Part shown: positions 47,667-52,890 of the stretch, piece after piece
Layout: every line of letters starts with the position of its first letter
How positions within the stretch are numbered: the first letter of the stretch is position 1
Assembly (NCBI GenBank): GCA_016937795.1
Contig: JAFGVV010000059.1
Span: forward strand, 1 to 52,890
DNA from: Paludibacteraceae bacterium
GTDB lineage: Bacteria; Bacteroidota; Bacteroidia; Bacteroidales; Paludibacteraceae
Direction of reading: 5' to 3'
Length of the DNA: 52,890 bases
The notes under the pieces: generated by a model
Told to the model about the DNA's origin: nothing
The model's input: only the letters and a program-made list of their open reading frames with translations
Databases searched by the model: none
Made by a program: the position numbers and the translations under genes

Positions 47667-48182
47667 ATGCTGCTTAAAAAAGGAATATTTCTGTGGCTTG
47701 CAGTATTAATAGTAGGCTTGAATAGTTGTACAATCTCCTATAAGTTTAACGGAGCTTCCATCGACTACACAAAAACCCGCAGCATTTCAATTGCTGATTT
47801 TCCAAACACTGCCGAATTGGTGCATCCTCCATTTTCGCAGGAGTTTTCGGAGAAGCTACGTGACACTTACACCAAACAAACAAGGCTTCAGGTATTGAAA
47901 AAGGGCGGCGACATGCACCTCGAAGGCGAAATCACCGGCTACGTGCTTACTCCAATGGCCATTAGTGCCGACACTTACGCTTCGCAAACTAAACTTACTG
48001 TCACCATTAAAGTCAGGTTCTCGAATAACAAAAACCCCAACGACGATTTCGAGAAATCATATTCGGCATACCAAACATTCGACAGTAACTTAATGCTCAA
48101 CGATGTGCAGGATGAATTACTCAAAACAATGATCGACGAGATTACTGACAATATTTACAACGACACTGTAGCAAAATGGTAA
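47667..48182 (+). CDS. lptE: LPS assembly lipoprotein LptE
   Basis: A 171-residue lipoprotein (MLLKKGIFLWLAVLIVGLNS and then Cys21) followed by ISYKFNGASIDYTKTRSISI and NDVQDELLKTMIDEITDNIY, typical of the Bacteroidota LptE family. LptE plugs the LptD barrel and helps place LPS in the outer leaflet. ATG 47667, one nucleotide after the upstream stop, gives the best signal peptide; an in-frame ATG at 47652 overlapping the activator gene is also possible. Confidence 0.85.
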   Translation: MLLKKGIFLWLAVLIVGLNSCTISYKFNGASIDYTKTRSISIADFPNTAELVHPPFSQEFSEKLRDTYTKQTRLQVLKKGGDMHLEGEITGYVLTPMAISADTYASQTKLTVTIKVRFSNNKNPNDDFEKSYSAYQTFDSNLMLNDVQDELLKTMIDEITDNIYNDTVAKW

Positions 48183-48228
48183 TTATTAGTTGATATTTAT
48201 TTTAAAAAAAAATCCCATTACTCAATTG

Positions 48229-49224
48229 ATGAAAAACCGGTCAACAATACTGTTTTCGACACTCACAGCCATGCTGCTTGTCCTTTTCGTAGTCGATCTG
48301 GTTTTTGGGAGTATTCACATTTCACCGTCAAATATTTTTGATATTATTTTCAACAGAAATAACGGAAGTATAGAGTCCGAAATACTATTAAATTTCCGAC
48401 TACCAAAAGCATTCACAGCCATCATAGCAGGTGCATCCCTTTCTATAGCAGGATTAATGATGCAGACTTTATTTCGCAATCCCTTAGCAGACCCCTATAT
48501 TTTAGGTGTGAGCTCAGGCGCAAGTCTGGGTGTAGCACTAATCACTATGGCTTCGGCCATGTTACCAGCAATGTTGGTCAACAGTGGATGGGCCATGATT
48601 ATTTCGGCCATCGCAGGTGCGTCTGTGGTATTACTTTTGGTTGTGGGAGTTTCGTTCAGGGTTCAAAATGCAGTAACACTTCTGATCGTAGGAATAATGT
48701 TTGGTACTATTGCCGGTTCGGTAGTGAGCATTTTGCAAAATTTCAGCAATCCTGATGCTATTAAGTTATTTGTAATGTGGACTTTTGGCAGTCTGAGTGC
48801 TGTAACATGGAATTATATGCAGGTACTTTTGCCCGTTTCGTTAGCCGGACTTTTTATGGCATTTATGCTACACAAAAAAATGGATGGCTTACTTCTCGGC
48901 GAAAACTATGCACGTGGACTAGGTATCAAAGTAATACAAACACGATTTCTGATAGTGGTTGCTACAGGCTTATTAGCAGGTGGCATCACCGCTTTTACAG
49001 GACCTATTGCATTTGTGGGCGTAGCAATTCCGCATATAGCACGCGGTTTGTTTAAAACCTCTTCGCACCGGATATTACTTCCGGCGAGTTTACTCAGTGG
49101 CGCCTCGCTACTACTTATCTGCGACATTATCAGTCAGATACCCACATACACATTACCTATCAACACCATTAGTTCGCTTTTTGGCGCACCGGTAATTTTG
49201 TGGATTATTTTAAAGAAAAAATAA
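48229..49224 (+). CDS. FecCD/BtuC-type ABC transporter permease
   Basis: A 331-residue membrane protein with about ten membrane segments and family motifs: LRLPKAFTAIIAGASLSIAG-like sequence (about 51-70), NPLADPYILGVSSGASLG, and FTGPIAFVGVAIPHIAR near the C-terminus. It moves cobalamin, heme or ferric siderophores across the inner membrane. ATG 48229 is preferred to the in-frame TTG at 48190. Its ATPase follows after 14 nt. No binding protein or TonB-dependent receptor is nearby, so the substrate is open. Confidence 0.93.
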   Translation: MKNRSTILFSTLTAMLLVLFVVDLVFGSIHISPSNIFDIIFNRNNGSIESEILLNFRLPKAFTAIIAGASLSIAGLMMQTLFRNPLADPYILGVSSGASLGVALITMASAMLPAMLVNSGWAMIISAIAGASVVLLLVVGVSFRVQNAVTLLIVGIMFGTIAGSVVSILQNFSNPDAIKLFVMWTFGSLSAVTWNYMQVLLPVSLAGLFMAFMLHKKMDGLLLGENYARGLGIKVIQTRFLIVVATGLLAGGITAFTGPIAFVGVAIPHIARGLFKTSSHRILLPASLLSGASLLLICDIISQIPTYTLPINTISSLFGAPVILWIILKKK

Positions 49225-49238
49225 AACTTGATTTTCGA

Positions 49239-50210
49239 ATGCCTGTATTAAAAACTAATTCGCTCAGTATCGGCTACACCCGCAAAAATAAAAAATTGTT
49301 GGTGCAGTCGGCACTCTCGCTCACTCTTCGCGCGGGAGAATTGGTGTGCCTGATTGGCCCTAATGGCACCGGAAAATCGACTTTACTGCGTACACTTGCG
49401 GGACTTCAAAAGCCATTGAGTGGAAAAATACTTATTGATCAACAAGACATTACAGTTTTCTCTACTCATAAAATAGCTTTAAAAATAGCTTTGGTACTGA
49501 CCGACAGAATAGATGTAGAAAATGCCACAGTTTACGATATTGTAGCTTTTGGACGATTGCCTCACAATAATTGGTGGGGAAACAGACATAAGTCGGACAA
49601 CGGGCTTATACGTGAAGCTATTCAAATGGTGCATCTCGAACGAAAAATAGACGAATGCTTTTGTGAACTGTCCGACGGCGAACGCCAACGTGTAATGATA
49701 GCAAAAGCACTTGCACAAGACACGCCCATTATTATGCTCGACGAGCCCACTGCACATCTCGACCTGCCAAACCGCGTGGACATTATGCTTTTGCTTCACC
49801 GACTGGCACATAAAACCGGAAAATCAATTCTGCTTTCGACACACGAACTTGATTTGGCACTTCAGGCAGCTGATCGTATCTGGCTTATGAGCAACGAAGG
49901 TGTGGTAAATGGCGTTCCCGAAGATTTAGTGTTTAATGGCAGTTTCAATAAGACTTTCGAAAGCCGTTCGTACTTTTTCAATGCCGACAATGGTAACTTT
50001 TCGATGAATTACCCCATGACAGGCAAAGTATGGGTAACCGGAAACAAAACCCGCATGTACTGGACGCTTCGTGCATTGGCGCGTGCCGGCTATATGGTTG
50101 TGCCCGAAGCGGAAACGGTGATTAATATTACCGAAAATAGCTGGATAGTGAAAGATGCAGAGTTTCACACCATCGAAAGTCTGCTGAATCACATCGACAC
50201 TTCGCTCTGA
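49239..50210 (+). CDS. ABC transporter ATP-binding protein (FecE/BtuD type)
   Basis: A 323-residue ATPase from the ATG at 49239; an in-frame GTG at 49200 would overlap the permease gene. Walker A is GPNGTGKST, the signature is LSDGERQRV (Asp in place of the usual second Gly), and Walker B is IIMLDEPTAHLD with the switch His in STHELD. After the ATPase core there is an extra ~80-residue C-terminal domain (from about YFFNADNGNFSMNYP) of unknown role. It pairs with the permease just upstream for iron-complex or cobalamin uptake. Confidence 0.92.
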   Translation: MPVLKTNSLSIGYTRKNKKLLVQSALSLTLRAGELVCLIGPNGTGKSTLLRTLAGLQKPLSGKILIDQQDITVFSTHKIALKIALVLTDRIDVENATVYDIVAFGRLPHNNWWGNRHKSDNGLIREAIQMVHLERKIDECFCELSDGERQRVMIAKALAQDTPIIMLDEPTAHLDLPNRVDIMLLLHRLAHKTGKSILLSTHELDLALQAADRIWLMSNEGVVNGVPEDLVFNGSFNKTFESRSYFFNADNGNFSMNYPMTGKVWVTGNKTRMYWTLRALARAGYMVVPEAETVINITENSWIVKDAEFHTIESLLNHIDTSL

Positions 50211-50214
50211 AAAC

Positions 50215-50253
50215 AAAACGGAGGACACTTTTCAGCATCCCCCGTTCCATATT
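50215..50253. terminator. Weak hairpin between convergent genes
   Basis: AACGGAGG can pair imperfectly with CCCCCGTT around a loop. It lies between the convergent ATPase and mutase genes; the T tract is poor. Confidence 0.3.
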
Positions 50254-50268
50254 TGAATTTATCTTCGC

Positions 50269-52014
50269 TTACACTCCCATTGAAGCTCTCACTGCTTCTA
50301 CCTTTGCATTGGCAGCAGCATCTGCAGCATCATATTCGGCACGCGAATTCATTTCGCCACGCACTTCAATGTAGAATTTAATTTTTGGCTCGGTTCCCGA
50401 AGGGCGCACCGAAATTTTAGTTCCATCCTCAGTGAAATACTGCAACACATTTGAAGTAGCAGGGAAATCAAGATCCGATTCTTCGCCTGTAGCTACATTT
50501 TTCATTTTCAAAGTTTTGTAATCTTTGATCACTTTTACTTTCGAACCTGAAATTTCCACAGGTGGAGTGGTACGGTAATCGCTCATAATTTTAGCAATTT
50601 CCTCGGCTCCCGACTTGCCTTTACGCACTACCGAAATACCTTTTTCCTTACCATAACCATATTCAAGATAAATATCCTGAAGCAATTCGTAAAGCGTTTT
50701 GCCATTGTCTTTTGCCCATGCTGTAATTTCGGCCATCAAAGTACATGACGACACAGCATCTTTATCGCGACAGAAATCTTCGGGAAGGAAACCGTAACTT
50801 TCTTCACCGCCACCGATATATGTTTTCAGACCTTCATTTTCACGAATCACAGCTGCAATCCATTTGAATCCTGTGTAACAATCGTACATTTCAACACCGT
50901 TTTTATCAGCAATGTCTTTGATAATTTCGGTTGTCACAATGGTTTTTACGATATATTCTTTTCCCTGCAAACGTCCGAGTTCTTTCCAGCGTGTAATCAG
51001 GTAATATACGAACAATAAGGCTGTTTGATTTCCATTTACAAGAATCCATTCGCCTTTGTCATTTTTAATGGCAATACCCAAACGGTCGGCATCAGGGTCC
51101 GAAGCCATTACAATGTCAGCATTGGTTTCAATGGCTTTTTTCACCGCCATATCCAGTGCAGCTGGTTCTTCGGGGTTTGGTGAAACCACTGTAGGGAAAT
51201 TTCCGCTCACCACATCCTGCTCAGGCACATTGATAATATTGGTAAAACCATATTCTTTCAGCGCACGTGGAATAAGTTTCACGCCTGTACCATGAATCGG
51301 AGTGTACACAATTTTCAGATCACTGTTACGCTTGATAGCCTCAGGCGACAACGAAAGTGTTTTGATAGCTTCGATAAATGCTTTGTCAATTTCTTCGCCG
51401 ATAATTTCAATCAGTTCAGGACGACCTTCAAACTTAATGTCATCCACTTTGATATTCATTACCTCGTCGATTACATTTGTATCGTGAGGTGCAATCATTT
51501 GAGCGCCGTCATTCCAGTATGCCTTGTAACCGTTATACTCTTTCGGATTGTGTGAAGCGGTAAGAATAATACCACTCTGACAACCTAAATGACGAATGGC
51601 AAACGAAGCTTCGGGCGTTGGACGCAAATCTTCGAAAAGATAAACTTTTATACCATTGGCCGAGAAAATATTTGCCGAAACCTCAGCAAACAAACGGCTG
51701 TTGTTGCGACAATCGTGACCAATTACCACACTTATCTGAGGCACATCGGGAAACTGCGAAATAAGATAATTACTCAAACCCTGAGTAGCAGCGCCTACAG
51801 TGTAAATATTCATGCGGTTTGTTCCGGCACCCATAATGCCACGCAAACCTCCTGTACCAAATTCCAAATCGCGATAGAACGATTCAATCAACTCGGTTTT
51901 GTCCTCAGCATCCATCATTCTGCGGATATCGCTTTTTGTTTCTTCGTTGTAATTGCCATCGAGCCATGTCTGTGCTTTGGCCATCACTTCATTTAATAAA
52001 GTACTGTTATCCAT
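50269..52014 (-). CDS. Phosphoglucomutase/phosphomannomutase family protein
   Basis: A 581-residue alpha-D-phosphohexomutase of the long bacterial type. The phosphoserine loop is TASHNP with Ser154; the metal loop is ASDPDADRLG; the sugar-binding loop is GGGEESYGF; the phosphate-binding loop near the C-terminus is RPSGTEPKIKFY. It interconverts hexose 1- and 6-phosphates, feeding sugar-nucleotide and glycogen synthesis, so it links to the glucan operon in function though not in position. The start has EFGTGGLRGIMGAG, as usual. Confidence 0.94.
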   Translation of the reverse strand: MDNSTLLNEVMAKAQTWLDGNYNEETKSDIRRMMDAEDKTELIESFYRDLEFGTGGLRGIMGAGTNRMNIYTVGAATQGLSNYLISQFPDVPQISVVIGHDCRNNSRLFAEVSANIFSANGIKVYLFEDLRPTPEASFAIRHLGCQSGIILTASHNPKEYNGYKAYWNDGAQMIAPHDTNVIDEVMNIKVDDIKFEGRPELIEIIGEEIDKAFIEAIKTLSLSPEAIKRNSDLKIVYTPIHGTGVKLIPRALKEYGFTNIINVPEQDVVSGNFPTVVSPNPEEPAALDMAVKKAIETNADIVMASDPDADRLGIAIKNDKGEWILVNGNQTALLFVYYLITRWKELGRLQGKEYIVKTIVTTEIIKDIADKNGVEMYDCYTGFKWIAAVIRENEGLKTYIGGGEESYGFLPEDFCRDKDAVSSCTLMAEITAWAKDNGKTLYELLQDIYLEYGYGKEKGISVVRKGKSGAEEIAKIMSDYRTTPPVEISGSKVKVIKDYKTLKMKNVATGEESDLDFPATSNVLQYFTEDGTKISVRPSGTEPKIKFYIEVRGEMNSRAEYDAADAAANAKVEAVRASMGV

Positions 52015-52088
52015 ATAGTTATTATTTGATAATTTCTATTTATTTGAAAGGGTAAATATACAATAATTTTGCTAAAGCCGAAAATCAA

Positions 52089-52709
52089 TCACACAAAGCA
52101 TAGAGGTCGCCACGCGGATTTACCAACAAAACCGGAACGCTGGTTTTTCGGATTAAATGTAATTCCTTTGGTCCGAAAAACAAAACTGAATTTAGAAAAA
52201 AGTTCAGTCATTCTCGCTACAGTATTAGCAGCTTTCGAACCATAATCGTTGGCCTGTAACAGTGTGATTTCTGAATTGCAAAAACGCCCGAAAGCCGAAG
52301 CAAACTGTGCTTTTTCTATTTCTTCTTCCAGAAAATTGACAGGCACAAGTACTTTGTCCATTTTCAGAATTTCAAAATCGTCCCTGTAAATTAGGTATGG
52401 AATGCGCAAATTACGACAAGCATTCAGCAATTTCTGCAATGATTTGCGTTTGTACAGCATAGCCTGAAGAAACAAAAACGACACTTCCTTTTGCTCACAA
52501 AAATCTGCAACCGACTGAATATCGACATTTTCCTGAAAAAATATTATTTCTTCAGAAGCATATTTTTCAGCTAACAATTGTTTCTCGTAATCAGAAACCG
52601 GGGGAGCACAAAGCACAGCCGGCATTTTGTCGAGACTTTTTGCCAGATTCAGGGCACTTTGCAGCATTTTTTCGCTTGTTTCAGAATTTTGTATGTATAC
52701 TAAAATCAT
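52089..52709 (-). pseudogene. UspA-like protein gene, probably deleted internally and frameshifted
   Basis: The 206-codon frame encodes a first UspA-like half (MILVYIQNSETSEKM, about 1-115) and the start of a second (MDKVLVPVNFLEEEIEKAQF). After SKF (about residue 172) the frame turns into atypical basic sequence (FRTKGITFNPKNQRSG). In the next frame the same DNA reads LFFGPKELHLIRKTSVPVL and then LVNPRGDLYALCD to a TGA at 52085, a proper end for such a protein. About 40-60 residues that would normally lie between appear to be missing. This suggests an internal deletion that changed frame, or a sequence error. Confidence 0.6.
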
Positions 52710-52728
52710 TTTGACATTTATAATTTTT

Positions 52729-52890
52729 CACCACTAAGGCACTAAGGGCACAAAGAAACACTAAAAGACATTTATAACGAAAATCTTCTGAGAAAAATAT
52801 TTTTAAGTTTCACCACTAAGGCACTAAGGGCACAGAGAAACACTAAAAAACTTTTACAGCGAAAATCTTCTGAGAAAAATATTTTTAAGT
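52729..52890. repeat. 82-bp tandem duplication at the window end
   Basis: Two copies with a period of 82 bp begin at 52729 and 52811, each starting CACCACTAAGGCACTAAGGG and ending GAAAATCTTCTGAGAAAAAT plus ATTTTTAAGT. The second is cut by the window edge. The CACTAAGGCACTAAGGGCAC motif resembles a dispersed Bacteroidota intergenic repeat; a decayed match is near 14160. Confidence 0.7.

Noticed and set aside
48183..48228. Cobalamin riboswitch before the BtuC-like permease
   Set aside because: The gap after lptE is only about 46 nt, too short for a riboswitch, and no B12-box sequence is present.

Overview
The window looks like a chromosome segment of a Bacteroidota bacterium, most likely in the order Bacteroidales. 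The supporting signs are a secreted protein with a C-terminal type IX secretion sorting domain, a type II-C CRISPR locus with 47-nt repeats, lipoproteins and small outer-membrane barrel proteins of Bacteroidota style, a DUF6261-like gene, and several promoters matching the Bacteroidota consensus TTG-N18-20-TAnnTTTG (best at 9399-9428, 34901-34930 and 38216-38245). There are no rRNA or tRNA genes that I can see.

Layout. 1-2000: a Wzz-like chain-length protein and a rhomboid protease on the minus strand. 2345-6886: a three-gene glycogen/alpha-glucan operon (debranching enzyme, GT4 glycosyltransferase, GH57), in which the GH57 and perhaps the debranching enzyme lack an expected catalytic acid. 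7133-9312: UbiA prenyltransferase, a small exported protein, Maf. 9490-12855: an operon of four unrecognised envelope genes behind a consensus promoter. 13128-16181: a tocopherol-cyclase-like protein, an SRPBCC protein and a GT2 glycosyltransferase. 16382-18414: groES-groEL. 18701-20107: a T9SS-secreted Ig-like protein flanked by two nearly identical terminators.

20188-30670 is the most interesting part: a CRISPR array of 33 identical 47-nt repeats and 32 spacers, a tracrRNA candidate whose anti-repeat begins 14 nt after the last repeat, then (transcribed towards the array) cas9, a broken DUF6155-like gene, a REP-associated transposase, cas1, a four-helix-bundle gene inside inverted repeats, and cas2. 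The Cas9 and Cas1 catalytic residues are intact. Each CRISPR repeat contains a near-match to the Bacteroidota promoter with the same 19-nt spacing seen at two gene promoters in this window. This could explain how an array with almost no leader, and a tracrRNA with no promoter of its own, are transcribed. Upstream of cas9 lies a 42-bp tandem-repeat array (30969-31404).

31720-34597: a DUF6261-like protein, an ORF that begins with a copy of the first ~31 codons of dnaN, and a CNNM/CorC transporter. 34953-46213: a PiT phosphate transporter with a PhoU-like tail, endonuclease III, a S9 peptidase, ferredoxin-NADP reductase, a DUF2721 protein, NAD synthetase and MscS. 46373-50210: a sigma-54 activator, LptE, and a FecCD/BtuC-type permease with its ATPase. 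50269-52709: a phosphohexomutase and a UspA-like gene that appears internally deleted and frameshifted. Several families of short dispersed repeats (paired CCCCTAACCCC elements, REP hairpins, and short inverted-repeat or tandem elements) occupy the intergenic gaps.
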